Source: Mya arenaria
Lineage: Eukaryota; Mollusca; Bivalvia; Myida; Myidae
NCBI RefSeq assembly: GCF_026914265.1
Contig: NC_069135.1
Span: forward strand, 38,018,946 to 38,082,945
Direction of reading: 5' to 3'
DNA: 64,000 nucleotides
The notes under the pieces are model-generated. The model ran no database searches. It worked only from the letters and a program-made list of their open reading frames with translations, and was not told where the DNA came from. How positions within the stretch are numbered: position 1 is the first letter of the stretch; the number at the start of each line of letters is the position of its first letter. Of this stretch, positions 33,256 through 46,128 are shown in pieces. The translations under genes were made by a program, and so were the position numbers.

Positions 33256-35682
33256 ATGGCATCTAATTTTGAATCATCAATTCAAAGGAGCTGTGACTTC
33301 ATTCACGATTTTTCCTGCTCTCCGTGTGAAGAGAACGGATACAACACAGAAGCTCACCATTATTGTACTCAATGCACAAAATATTACTGCCAAAACTGTG
33401 TTTCAAAACATAACGGATTATATCAGAAGCACGCGGTGCTCAGCCGGAAGGAAGTGAAAAAATGGGAGGCAGCTCCAGGGGTGGCGGACGCCCTTGAGAG
33501 ATGCGGGATGCACCCCGGGGAGGCGCTGAAGCTGGTATGTGGTGACCATGACCAGTTATGCTGTTCTGTATGCGTTGCCATTGACCACAGGTATGTATAA
33601 ACAATTTAAAGGCACTCAACATAAGCTGATGCAAAACTATATTATTTTTTTATAAACTATAATATTTAACTCATATGACTTTTAATGATTAAAGAAATAT
33701 GCTTATGATTTGTGTTCATTTAAAAAACATTAGCCTTTTTACATGCATACGGTGTTTTTAATTAATAGCTACGTGGCCATTAATTACCCAGTCAAAATGC
33801 GCCAACATATCATTTATAACAATATGGAATTAATTTTTCATCTGAACACAAATCATACGCTTTTTGTGGCTTTGCGCCTTTAAGACACTAACCGGTAAAT
33901 ACGCTATACTTAGCAGGGGAGAATCTAAGATTCGACGTTAAAGGGGGCGTAACTCAGGAGCGTGGCCGTTTGACTTGCGCGCCTCCCTCAGAACCGAAAT
34001 TTAATTGGTTTTAAGTGTTGTTATGGGGGTTTGGCTTCCTCAAAGAAAAACTATCAAATTCTAGCCAGGAATGGTGCTTATTGGTCGTATTACTCGTATA
34101 TTATATTTTTTTCTCCTATATAACATGAAAAAGTAAACTCGGGCGATTTAAGAGGGCGGGGCGCTGGTCGCACCCACTCCCCTGGAACCGCTTTTGGTTA
34201 CTTGCGTCATATTTAAATCATTTTATATAACATGTTCTCACATAAGCAATGTCATATACAGTTTATGCAGATCTGATTACAACTGTCTCAAAACTTCTTT
34301 TTTTCAGACAATGCTCCAAAATCCAACGCATTCCAGATGTAGCAAAAGGTGTTCAGAGAAATATTGAGTTCCAACAAATTCCGAAGAAGATAGCTGAACT
34401 TCAAAACCAACTCGAGCTGATGAAAGAAGCAAGAATGAAGAATACGACCTCTCTGAAAAAGACGCGAGCTGCCATTTCTGGTGAAATTAAAACCATACGT
34501 AAAAAGATCAACGAAATCCTTGATAAGATTGAGAAGACAACTTTACAGGACTTGGACGGAATTATAGCTGAACTTGAAAAAAAACTAAAGAAAGATATCA
34601 AAACTTGTGATACAATGACTATCGAACTACAAAACATGATTGCCGCTTTTCAAACCAAAGCAAAATCAAGCGAGTCAAAATCATATATTGCGTACAGAAA
34701 GAGCCAGGATATGATTTCACAAGCAAGCTATTCTCTTCGTGTAATATCAGTTATTGAGTGTTACAATGTAACATTTCAAGCCAGTAACCTTATAGAAGAA
34801 CTGTTATCTTCAATAACAACGTTTGGAGCGATTGACGAACAAACTGTAATGACCAAACAGCGAGAAGATCCCCTTTCCGATCCAAACCACGTCTTCAGTG
34901 TTGCAGAGTACAAGGAGTACAACGTGGAGATGAGTGATGACAAATATCAATGTGATATCTATGGCGTATGCGAAATGCCTAGTGGAGAGTTTGTCATAGC
35001 GGACGTGAACAATTGTAACGTTAAGCTCCTGGACAAGGATTACAGGGAGCTCGCCCACTGTGATACCCCAGGGTATCCATGTGACGTGTGTCACATTGAC
35101 GGAAATGAAGTGGCCGTTTGTGTTGTCAGTGATACTGATGATATAAAAGGACTTTATTTCATTAATGTTATCAAAGGGAAATTCGTTAACACGAGGAAGT
35201 TAAGCTTCACTCATGGATTTATTGCCGCAGTTCATCATGGTGGCCAGCTTTACATCTCCTCCGGTATCTCCCTTGATATTTATACGATGTCGGGAAAGAA
35301 GGTAAAGGGTCTCTACATTGACGAGTCTGTGGGTAAGGCGGTGATGAAATGTGCCATCAGTAACGACGGGGAAAAAATCTATATCATAAACTACGAGGAA
35401 CATAAACTGATCACCATTGACACTAACAGTAACAAGCATACCTTTCTCAATGACCCTGACATGAAAAATCCTACCGAAGTACACGTGACACCTGCTGGAC
35501 ACGTGTTCGTCTGCTGTGACACCAGCGTAGTGCTGCAGGTTGACAAAGACGGGGAGAAGAAGTTGGCAACCGTGGCAAGGGAAGAACACGGACTGTACAG
35601 ACCGCATGGTTTATGTTTCAGCAGCCGCACTTCCTCTCTAATTGTTGGTGGAAACAAACTTCTTGTTATCAAGTTAATTTAA
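33256..35682 (+). CDS. TRIM-like protein: two B-boxes, coiled coil, C-terminal propeller; no RING
   Basis: Two exons, 33256-33590 and 34308-35682, joined in phase 2 across CACAG/GTATGT and TTTTTTTCAG/ACAATG, give 569 residues. The start MASNFESSIQ is conserved in two other copies (63487, 63971), which fixes the ATG. B-box 1 (about 20-60) has CSPC, CTQC, CQNC and later His; B-box 2 (about 83-112) has CGMHPGEA, CGDH and CCSVC. A Lys/Glu-rich coiled coil follows (about 125-240, QNQLELMKEARMKNTTSLKK onward). The last 300 residues look like an NHL/TRIM-type beta-propeller (YGVCEMPSGEFVIADVNNCN, YRPHGLCFSS). Proteins of this architecture are greatly expanded in bivalves and are often linked to ubiquitin signalling or immunity, but without a RING this one is not expected to be a ligase on its own. 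A local duplicate family surrounds it. Confidence 0.88.
33591..34307 (+). other. intron of the TRIM-like gene (717 bp)
   Basis: GT-AG intron. It includes phrases such as 'gtaactcaggagcgtgg' but no clear element. A stop follows the donor in frame, so retention would truncate the protein inside B-box 2. Confidence 0.75.
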
Positions 35683-36449
35683 TACTTAAAACTATCAATA
35701 TTTAATTTGGTACTTTCGAACTGGGATCTTCCTTATTATTGCAAACTACACTGCAGTATTGTCATATATGATTGTTGTGTTTAGACAATTTGCTTTAAGT
35801 AATATGATATGAATCCAAAACCGTCATCTGAATACTTATATTTAATCAAATTTGGGGCAACTTTACTTGACACAAACCATTTCTAACATTATATTCTATT
35901 TGATGAATGTTCCAGTATATATATTGCCCATTAGGCCTTTTTTTAATTATATGTTTTACGAACGGCCAGAGGTGTGAAGTGTCAGAGGAGGAGGAAATAA
36001 AAATAAAAATAAAATTACATTTCTGGTATTTTATTTTTTGGTCGGGAAAAAAACACACAGAAAAGCAAAAGCTATGATGTATTCTCTATGATTTTCTATT
36101 TTAATGTCAAGTCAATATGTAAGTGTGTGCACATTTGTTTTTGCTTTTTCTGGCAAGTTCACTTCATATTTTCATTAATCACTCTTTATACTTTGTAAAT
36201 GCATGTTATAATAGACAAGTGACATAAAAAATCAACTATTTTCGGTAAATTTATTTGCCATTTAGAGTTTAAGGAATCGGCTATCACTTCACTGTGTTGT
36301 CTTGGCTGCAAATTGTCTGATACCAATTCACCAACCATGTCATTGTTACAGTTAGCAAAAGAGCTGTTTTGTTTCCTTCTATACATGGAATATTTATCCG
36401 CCAGGAACTAGCGATCCAGGAACTTGTAAATCAACTGATTATAGCTGTC
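35683..36449. other. 3' flank of the TRIM-like gene
   Basis: AT-rich, probable 3' UTR and spacer. The first 70 bp resemble the flank of the relic at 19067. A 'aaataaaaataaaaataaaa' run lies at 35995-36014. Confidence 0.45.
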
Positions 36450-36665
36450 TGATAAAACAAAAGCTGTCTATCCAACAGTGATTCAAATAATACTAGTTGT
36501 CCATCACACATTCTGTCCAACAAGCAGTCCAAACAACACTGGTGGTCCAACCAACACTTCCGGTCCAACCATTTATAGTAATTGTTGTTCAACCAACACA
36601 TATGGTCCATCCAATATAGCGGTCCAGTAAGCAATAGATGCCCAACCAACAATAGAGTTTCAACA
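36450..36665. repeat. degenerate minisatellite ('ggtccaaccaacactt' type)
   Basis: Loose repeats of 'tggtccaaccaacacttccg' with ~30-bp spacing; poorly conserved. Confidence 0.45.
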
Positions 36666-36678
36666 GGCACTAACTTAC

Positions 36679-36778
36679 ATCATGTTGCTACCATTCTTAG
36701 CAACCCAACCGAGTGTAGTGATGTTCTTCATTGAAAGTGATGGTCTCAGTAGATAACACCAGCATATTTGAATCATAT
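36679..36778 (-). CDS. candidate 100-nt minus-strand exon
   Basis: The acceptor ATCTTTACAG and donor ATGAT/GTAAGT enclose a frame open across the exon (MIQICWCYLLRPSLSMKNIT, continuing to SNMM). No paralogue, partner exon or recognised domain was found, so it could easily be chance. Confidence 0.18.
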
Positions 36779-36789
36779 CTGTAAAGAAA

Positions 36790-37979
36790 GGAATGGAGCA
36801 TTAAAAGTATATTTTTTATAAAAAATAAGTTACTCTTAGACTTATTTATGGATGGGTTTTAAGACAATCTGGACCCCGATTTAATTCCAGGCCTGGGAGT
36901 ATGTGACTAGTTCAGTGGTCATCATAATGTTTAAACATAACTAACTAGTAACAAATCATTCAGAAGCCGAGAACCCTACAAAGGTGACAGCATAACATAA
37001 TTACTCTTTCTAAGTAAAATTTTTATTACATAGTAATAAAACGCACAGAGCAGTATAAATATCATAATTTATATTGATGATGATTTATATATGTTCATTC
37101 ACAAGACTATTACATAGTTATAATGTACCTGGTAATTTACATACATATTCCTCATTATAGATTATCACTGTCAGATAGTAAAACAGCCTAATGTATTATT
37201 TGTGTTAATTTTCAAAACAAATGTTTTAAAATAGTTGATATTTTTTGTTATTAATAATACTCCAATAAGAATAGTAACCGCAGTCTTTTCTGAACCATCA
37301 ACACCACAGTGATTTGGTGGGAATGAGCTGAATTTTGACCTTTACAAAATTTAGTGACATTTAACCTAAAATAACCTAATTATATATGTTTTTCTTCAGA
37401 TTCATCAAAGGGGTCACTCCTACCAAGTATCTAGCATAAATAACTATGAATTACTACACTTTTACAAAGTCAGAAAATCTGGAATTGTCTAAATAGAGCG
37501 GCGGAAATAAAAAACAAACGAAATCACAATTTTATTTTGAAAAATGAGTTTTTTTGAGCGGCGGTGTTCGTAGAACATAGTATCAAATAAAAAAGGCCTT
37601 AACGAGCATATCAGTGTATTAAAAACTTAGCAAATAAACGTTTTGCCAAACTCGTTTTTGCGTCAATTAATACCTTGGAACTTATTACTTTTCAAACACA
37701 AATAGATTGATTTATTCAATCGAAATATGAAATGCGGATTTACTTGCATAATATACAGACAGTCCAGTGAAATGCATTGGAAAACTAATGAAACAATCTG
37801 TTAATTCACTGTTGACGAAAGGGTGCATATGAACCTCGTCTTTGGAAGAAAGCATACTAGATTTTGAAGGTTTACTAAATATAATTTTGAAGGATAGATT
37901 CTCCAGAAACAATCCATAAGCACAGCATACATCAAACGTATATCCATGAAAATCAATGTCAAATTGAAAGTTATACCTC
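36790..37979. other. intergenic sequence
   Basis: AT-rich. A pair of 'gagcggcgg' motifs about 60 bp apart (37496, 37555) suggests the ends of a small repeat. No gene seen. Confidence 0.4.
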
Positions 37980-38770
37980 ATGTTTAATTAACATCGACTG
38001 TCTCGGTTGGGTTGACACTTACCTCATACGTTAACATAGACAGTTTCGGTTATGCTGAGACTTCTATCTGACGTTTTACATTGACAGGCCGGTTTGATTG
38101 AGACTAACATACCACGTGTTGCGTCGAGAGTCTTGGTTATTTTGAGACTTACATCCCATGTTTAAAATTGACAAACCGGTTTCATTGAGACTTACATCTC
38201 ACGTGTTACATCTACTGTCTCGGTTATTTTGAGATTTACATCCCATGTTTAACGTTTGACATTGTCAGACTGGTTTGATTGAGACTTTCATCCCTCGTGT
38301 TACATCGACAGTCTCGGTTAATTTGAGACTTACCTCCTACGTTTAACATTGTCAGGCCGGTTTGAATGAGACTAACATCCCTAGTGAAACTTCGAAAGTC
38401 TCAATTCATTTGAGACTTGCCTCCCATGTTTAACATTGACAGGCCGGTTTGATTGGTACTTACATCCCATTTGCTACATTGACAATATCGTTCGTTGAGA
38501 CTTTCCTCTCAATTTTAACATTGACAGCTCAGATTGAGACTTACATCCCACGTGTTAGATCGACAGTCTCGGTAAATTTGAGTTTTGAATCACACGTTTA
38601 ACATCGGCAGTTTCGGTATAAAGTTTCGATATTAAGACTTACATACCACGTGTATCATTGACAGTCTCAAGTTAGTTTGAGACTTACATCCCACGTTTAA
38701 TCTTGATAGAACAGTTTGATTGAGACATACATCTCACATGATACAAAGATATTCTCGGTACGAATAAGGC
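37980..38770. repeat. short diverged relative of the 44-bp array (block D2, copy 2)
   Basis: About 17-20 degenerate units built from 'gagacttacatcccacgtgt', 'tacatcgacagtctcggtta' and 'ttgacaggccggtttgattg'. Phrases match the degenerate edge of the large array (19700-19980), and the flanks match too, so this is its unexpanded paralogue. Confidence 0.75.
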
Positions 38771-38779
38771 CCTTATCCC

Positions 38780-39900
38780 AAAATCGACAGCTGCATCCGG
38801 TAAGTGGTGATACACTGAAATGGTTAGTGGATCTCAGTCTACACAAGGACCATAACGCAAGTGTTTTTGTTAAAAAAAACTCGCAAAATGTGAGATAACT
38901 GAAACATTTACATTGACAATCATAAAATATTTAGAATAATATTATCGTTTAAAATGGAACAGTTCCTTTACTGAAGATAGATCATTCATTTTGAAAGAAT
39001 GTGCTGTGTGCTAAAAGTAATTAAACAACTCTTAAAACAATTCATTTACTGAATAAAGAGTATTTATTTTTTAACAATGCAGTGTTTATTTAAAGCTAAA
39101 ATGTTCAAGAACAATTCTAAGAAAGCACATCTAATGTACTTATGAATTTAACTTTGGTCGTTTTTTTTCACAGATGACTCAAAAGAAATAGCTCAACCAC
39201 ATATGAGTTAGTAAGTTTCTAACACATAAATTGCGCCTCTACCATGGCTAACTCCCCATATCTATGTTCACTACCAGGTATGTGTGAACAAATATATTCA
39301 AAACAAACAACACATTCATTTTCACTTGTCTATGAATAGCCTGCCTCCTGTAACTCTAACACAGTTATATTTATTGATATCAGTGTGTTTTGGTGAAAAA
39401 TAGTACTAAGCAACATTCTTTATATAAATCCACATTTTATTCAGTCTTAACTATCAATATACAAATGAACAACATGGAACTGGCACTTAACAGACAGAAA
39501 TCAATTGCAGTATTTAATATGAACACATTGTTTGAATAAACTGTACCCATAGTACTCTGTTTAAACAGAATGTTTAAGGTACCAAATGTATTATAAGCTA
39601 TTGATTGTAGCATACAACAGTGGTGTACTGTAAAGACACTTTTTCGTGTTAAAATATATTTTTGGTATCACTAGAAAGTGAACTGCTTCCTGTAACTAAA
39701 ATGATTAAACATTTCTGAAAATACATTGTGCATGAAATAACGTAATTTAAATTTGTGTTCTTTATTTCAACCTAAATCGTACAGAAGCTGGCCAATGTTG
39801 CAATCATTTAATGAAAAAAAACTTCGTTGCAATACTTCTTTTGTTACAATGCTCATATACAATTCTTTATCTACTAATTACTACCCTTCAAATATTACCT
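38780..39900. other. flank paralogous to 30361-31090
   Basis: See block D2. No gene seen; AT-rich. Confidence 0.5.
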
Positions 39901-39907
39901 AAATAAT

Positions 39908-40003
39908 ATGCGGACTCCTGGCGTCCACAACATGCGGTCACCTGGCGTCCACAACATGCGGTCACCTGGCATCCACAACATGCGGTCACCTGGCGTCCAC
40001 AAT
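39908..40003. repeat. 24-bp tandem repeat, four units
   Basis: Units of 'catgcggtcacctggcgtcc' + 'acaa', nearly identical, just before the D1 copy 2 boundary. Confidence 0.9.
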
Positions 40004-40400
40004 TGACATAAGTGCACACTTGATTCCTAAATATCATGTCTGCTGATGTGGATTTAAATTTTACTATGTTTAAATACAAATGAACAATTATTGGAACTAA
40101 TTATTTCAACCCATGATTTCATTATACCTTAACTACCATAAAAGTAATAAAAAAAGATTTTCTCATATATACATATAAATGTTAAATACAAAGATAAAAA
40201 TTCTGTCGCACAACAACAGAATGATCCAGTAATGCCCATAAATGTTTCTAAATCTTCTCCAACCAGAAGTATCTTTGAACCAATATTATTTCACAAGAGC
40301 ACAATAAGATAAACGCCTATGTATGTATTGATTGGCTTATCTGACATTAACACAACAGTGGCAAGATGATTTGACTAGCTCTTCAAATCAACTTAAACAA

Positions 40401-42398
40401 CAGTCCTACGCATATGTACCAGAGAGCGACTGAAACTCAGCAAGGGCTTATCAGCTAGTAAATCACCTATAACTGTTAATCTCCCATTAACTTCAGCTGA
40501 AAGCCTGGCCATCACTAATTGGCCCTCTTTGATCTTATCTGGGCTGGTGAAGTTGAATTCTGAAGGGTCAAGTTAATTTCTTTAGATGCAGTTCTTCAAA
40601 ATATATTATTTATTTTTTAAAAGTAAATACATTTCTTCACTAGAAAAAAGAAGTTTTATGTTTTATTCGTTTAATGTTTTTTAACATTATATAAAATTGA
40701 AAGAAAAATGAATGAAATATTAAGGCAATATGGATATTTTCTGTATTTTTGTGTTTTTCATGATTGTAATAATTAAGAATAGAATTGTCTTATGTTTTAA
40801 TTATTAGTTATTTTGTATACTGTAATATACAATTACTAATTTATCAATATTTACGTTTTATTATTATTATGGGAACAAAACAGAAACACATGAAATTTAT
40901 CCTCACATGAAGGTAAAGCATCATACCGCCCGTCCTTTGTCTGCTTCTTTTTTCTTTCCAGTCTGTTTCTTATGTACGGAAGGGGGGGTGTAATTAAGAT
41001 GCTCAAAGACTTGTCGTGTCCAAGAACCGTATATTTTGTTCAAATGTCAATGTCACTCTTAAGTTTTACAATTTACAATTATGGAGGAATGTTGAAAGGA
41101 AGGATGAATATTTTGACGATGTTACAAACTGTGAAACACATCAGATAAGTGCTCCAGCTAAGCCTAAAATAGCAGCACCCTTCTGTCTTTTTACTACGCC
41201 CTGCTGTGCCCTTTTGCTTCACAGAGTCAATTTTCAGAAAGAATAAATATTAATTTTGATATTATTATATATAAATGAAAGATAACACATTAGGTATTCA
41301 TAACAAACTATTAGTATTGAAAGTAGTTACGACACATACTCATTACAAATTAAACATTGGCCGATGCAAGTGTCCATAAGGATCAGAAGTGCCCTTTCTG
41401 ACGTGGCACCCAGCCCTTTACAAATTGTGGCTGGAACAATGAATAATAAGTTTGTGAAACCATTATCAATGAGCTTGTTTGATGTTATTCAAGATTGGTA
41501 CCTTGAAACCCCTCTCATGATTCAAGTTCTCTTCAAAGGTTTTATAAACAACGTAACATAAGGCATGCTGATGACAAACAATCATTTTTGTGAAGAAATA
41601 TATATATATACAATATTATATTGCCAATATGAAACGTTTTTTAATCCACTGAATAAAAAATAATAGTGATATGTAAATGTTTTAATTATTTATTTATTAA
41701 GTTCATGTGTAATGGATGTTGTTTTTTAGATATATTAAGGTTTGCATTGATCATTACCGTTACGTCTTGAAAATTCACAATGCAGTTTTCTGAAATTCAT
41801 TTAACACTGAATGAACAGATCTCAGACAGTCCAGTTGCACAAAGTATTACTACTTGACTGACTTGTTGTAATTGTTAATTAAAAGCGTGGGCTAAACAGT
41901 AATTTCTTATTTTTTAAGGAATCACATGACAAGGGTATTTATCTATCCATCTATCTATCTTCCATTAATGTCAAACCCCTACTACGCACCAAGACATTTA
42001 TTTTCAGACACTTCTTCAAGGTCTTTGAAAAGCCCCAATTATTTCAGCATTAGTGTAATATAAAATTATGTTTATATTTTCAATATGAGTCATAAGTGAT
42101 ATCAAACAATTCCTTATTCAATCAAAATTACTCTAACCTTTGTAACAAAATTGTTATAAAGTGTTGAGATAAAAAAATATCACCTTAAACCAAATTGAAA
42201 ATCGCAGTCTTCATTATTTCTAGCAATGTTCATTGCTAAGACTGTAATCTTGAAACTTGATAGGATCATAAAACATTCCCGGATGATACTATCAGCAGCT
42301 CATGACAGACCATGTTATTATAATTAAATGCCCATGACTGGCCACCACATAGGAAATTTTGGGGAAAAGTGGAAATCTGGTACATATGCGTAGGACTG
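40401..42398. mobile_element. 1998-bp DNA-transposon-like element with perfect 23-bp terminal inverted repeats
   Basis: The left end (40401-40423) begins CAGTCCTACGCATATG; the right end (42376-42398) is its exact reverse complement, ending CATATGCGTAGGACTG. The flanks share ACAA on both sides, compatible with a 4-bp target-site duplication. The interior is AT-rich with only short frames (for example 41364-41561, 65 codons) and no recognisable transposase, so it is probably non-autonomous. It is absent from D1 copy 1. The superfamily is not assigned. Confidence 0.8.
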
Positions 42399-42400
42399 AC

Positions 42401-44110
42401 AAGAGATGTTTGTCAAACGTTTTGCCCCCCTGAGCGCCATGTTGTCAGGATTATTTGGACAATTGAATGAAATATGCATGGACCTTCAAATCAAGTTTGA
42501 GGACCATGGGTGCAAGCAGTGTCAAGTTATCACACAGACGACCTTCTGCGTTAAAGGTCACTGTGACCTTGACCTGATGATCCCTTGAATTAAAAGAGGT
42601 CATCTACAGGTCAGGCCTACCCCCTAGTCAAGTTTGAGGGCCATGGAAGCAGGCATTGTCGAGATATCACTCAAACAACATTTTCGCATTCAATGTCACT
42701 GTGGCATTGACCTTTGACCCGATGACTCCTAAAATCAACAAGAGTGACACTCACAAAATACGCCCATCAATAATTTCTTGGATTCTAAGACAACTTACTG
42801 TCACATTGGCCCTTTGAGAAGCAAGCTTTTCAAGAAGAATTTTGACCAATTCAAGGGCCATAATCCTGAAGAGCCTGGCTGGTTATAGAACTTTGCCAAG
42901 AATATATACCAACAAACATTTATAGTAGCAAGTTTGGTGAAATTCGGATAAAAACTGTTCAAGTTTGAGAGTAGACAAAGCTAAAATGGCCAATTTTGAT
43001 AAATTCAGGGGGCCATAACTCTGGAGTGCCTAATGCGATTAGGCTGGTTATCGAACTTGACCTAGATATTTCACCAACAAACACTTTCATGAAGTTTGGT
43101 GGAAATTGGATGAGAAATGTTCAAGTTAGAGAGCGGACAAAGCTAAAATGGACAATTTTGACAAATTCAGGGGGCCATAACTCTGGAGTGCCTAAAGCGA
43201 TTTGACTGGTTATCGAACATGACCTAGATATTCCACCAACAAACACTTTCATGAAGTTTGGTGGAAATTGGATGAGAAATGTTCAAGTTAGAGAGCGGAC
43301 AACATTGTGGAGCCGCCCGCCTGCCGCCCGCCGCCATGGGTGTTCCCATAATACGGCCATCGTAAGATGGGCGTATAAAAAGGGCCATCTACTGGTCAGG
43401 CCCAGCCTTCATGTCAAGTTTGATGACCATAAAATCAGGCTTTATTGAGATATCACTGGGAGAACCATTGTTAACTTTGTCGTGTTAAAGGTCAATGTGA
43501 CCTTGACCTTTGACCCGATGAAACCCCAAAATCAACATGGGTCATCAACTGGTCAGGCCCAACCTTCATGTCAAGTTTGATGACCACAAGTCCAGGAACT
43601 GTGGAGTTGGCTTCAAGGTCACTGTGACCTTGACCTTTAACCCCCAAAATAAATAGGGGTCATCTACTGGTCTGGCCCAAGCTCTAAGTCAAGTTTGAGG
43701 GCAATGGGTGAAGGAATTGTCGAGTTATCACTCGGACAACCTTTTACCATTCAAGGACAATGCGACCTTGAGCTTAAGCCCAATGACCCCGAAAATCAAA
43801 AGAGGTCATCTAATGTTCAGACCCAGCCTCCATGTCAAGTTTGATGACCATAAGTCTAGGCATTGTTGTTTAATCACTCGGACAAGCTTTCAAATCCTTT
43901 TACCATTTAAGGACTTTGACCTTTGACCCGATGGCCCCTTAAATCAATTGGGTTCATCTACTGGTCAGGCCCTATCGTTATGTCAAGTTTGATGACAATA
44001 CGTCCAGGAATTGTTGAGTTATCACTTGGACAAGCTTTGGTCTACCGTCGGACCGTCCTACCGACCGACATGTGCAAAGCAATATACCCCTCTTCTTTGA
44101 AGGGAGGCAT
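42401..44110. repeat. bivalve-type dispersed repeat cluster
   Basis: It starts with the 'gatgtttgtcaaacg' phrase. There are several ~150-bp units of the 'gtcactgtgaccttgacc...gatgac' type (42480-42730, 43390-44040), with three tandem units of the 'aattcagggggccataactc' type (42990-43310) between them. It ends in 'tctttgaagggaggcata', a small hairpin. These families are common in bivalve genomes (established knowledge). Short open frames here are by-products. Confidence 0.8.
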
Positions 44111-44426
44111 AAAAAGAGTGGTCCCTCTTTTCAAAAGTTGCCTAAAACATTTTCACTTGCACTTCAATTCCACTCAAATACGAGCAAAATGTGGCCAATC
44201 GAATTAAACGTTTGCTCAATATTTTGACTGGCACTCCAATTTCACTCAAATGAGAGCAAAATGTGGTCCCCGTTTCAAAAGTTTGCAAGATACTTTGACT
44301 GGCACTTCAATTCCCCTCAAATGAGAGCAAAAAGTGGTCCATCATGTCAAATGAATTTACAAAGAATCTGATCAAGTCACATGCATCGGCGTTGAAGTAT
44401 TTTCTTCCTCATCCTCAAGACTAGAA

Positions 44427-44510
44427 CTAACATTTGGAATGGTCTTGAGTATTTTTTACTTCAGCAAACGATGTCCGGACGTCCGTGATGCCTTTGTTTC
44501 CATTAATTAT
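44427..44510 (-). pseudogene. frameshifted terminal exon of the minus-strand gene (D1 copy 2)
   Basis: Acceptor and first 19 codons match 8353-8297 (IINGNKGITDVRTSFAEVK), then a 5-nt deletion shifts the frame to a TAG at 44427-44429. The original acidic tail (LEDEEENTSTPMHVT) is still readable just downstream in the other frame, so the lesion is recent. A shortened product is possible; a decayed copy is more likely. Confidence 0.65.
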
Positions 44511-44890
44511 CTGAAAATATGCATGTAGAGACAGTTGTGATAAAAACCGTTGAGTCTGTTTACTGTAGCGTCATTATTCATCAATGTACTTTGATTATGC
44601 CAGATATATTTTGCAATATAATAAATATAAACGTAAACATTGTACACCATACTAGTTTAGAGATTTCACTGGCAAACCAAAAGTTTAAACTTTTACGATC
44701 AATGATCTGAAAATATACATATCAAGAATGTTGTGATAAAAGTCTGTTCACTGACGAGTTGTTGTTTGATTATGCCAGAATGTTTGCAAGACAATGAGTG
44801 TCAATGTTGACATTGTACACCCTAAATGTTTAGAGATTTAACCGGCAAAAACCTAGAGTTAAAACTTTTTACACCAACAGACGCAGCAGA
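44511..44890. repeat. tandem duplication of ~190 bp
   Basis: 44511-44700 and 44701-44890 are two diverged copies, each with 'tctgaaaatat', 'gattatgccaga', 'cattgtacaccata/ccta' and 'tttagagatt'. Copy 1 of the block has one. Confidence 0.7.
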
Positions 44891-45272
44891 GAAAGAGAAA
44901 CCAGCAATTAACTTAAATAAACTACAAAAATTAAATACACAGTTTTACCAAAGAAACTTCAATTCGTTAAGATATTAGAAATGTTATTGCACCAGCGAAA
45001 CTTATAATGAAACTCTAATTGTACTCAAAGACACTAGATCAGAAATAATGCACTTTTATACCATATATAATGTTGCCAAACGTAAAACTAAACACTTTAA
45101 TGACTTCCTCAAAAGGTTTTGAAGATTTGTCTTTATGTATAAACTATTTTACCTCAATGAATGTAGGTCACCTTACGATGAAACTAGGTTAACAGACAAC
45201 AAAGTACAAAATTTATAAACACCATACATTTAACAAAACTTTGTCCAGCAAAACAGTCAAACAAACACTTAC

Positions 45273-45356
45273 CAAGACTGGAGGTGTTATCAGTTTTCTG
45301 TCCGATTTTTTAACTAACCACCGCTCATGTAACTCATGTAACTGGTTCAGGTTATC
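45273..45356 (-). CDS. 84-nt internal exon, D1 copy 2
   Basis: Acceptor TTTTTTGCAG and donor CTTG/GTAAGTG enclose DNLNQLHELHERWLVKKSDR then KLITPPVL, 28 codons in phase 0, equal in length and frame to 12258-12341. Only one copy of the donor-containing unit is present here, showing the ancestral state before the minisatellite grew. The terminal exon of this copy is frameshifted, so the gene copy may be dying although this exon looks intact. Confidence 0.6.
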
Positions 45357-46128
45357 CTGCAAAAAATAGATTTCCTCTCAAAAGATACATTTCAAACAAC
45401 ACATGAGCGATATTGTTATGCAGAAAATATGATGTTAGTCTTTTGATCTTTTTGGGCTGTATCACTTACAGCTGTTTGAGTCAAGTATCATTCTATGTCT
45501 TTATGCAAGCATTCAGAAGCGATGAGCTCCCACAGATTAAATGACTGACATAGTATTGCTTTAATTACATACGCAAATTCCAATATAAAGTACTTTTTAG
45601 TGAAATATAATCCCATTTTTCTTTGAAATAGCATTTAAATTATCTTTTGCATAGAACTGCAAAAGTATATTTTCAGATATCGAATCAGAAATTCAGTAAA
45701 CACAAAGCGTAATATGATTATTGTGTCTGTCCTGTCGCAATATTAAGTTTTAAATCAGTCATTGTTTGAGACAGACCTTAATTAAAGATATACCACTGGG
45801 TCTCATTATGGGTGATGATTTCGAGGTCGTAAAAAGAATTTAAGAAAATGTTTATACCTATTCATTGAAGTTCACTAAAGCCACTTAATTCACTTCATGG
45901 TATTCAATTCTGTCTAAAGTAATTGTTATATCAAGGAATGAAATTAAAATTCATTCCATTTGTTGTAAAATAATCAATTGTCACAGCCATAACGTTTAAC
46001 TGTGTATTGCACTGAAATACAAAAACAAATAATTGCAAAATATATGCATCTTTTATGTTTAATTTTATACATTTTAAGTACATGTATTTGTATTTATTTA
46101 GTAGAAAAAGGTAATCCTGTACTGTTAC
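45357..46128. other. intron sequence between paralogous exons
   Basis: Aligns with 12342-13668 minus the insertion at 12388-13005. The missing exon implied by the phase difference was not found. Confidence 0.4.

Noticed and set aside
41016..41561. Transposase inside the 1998-bp TIR element
   Set aside because: Two short frames (76 and 65 codons) show no transposase motif that I can recognise.
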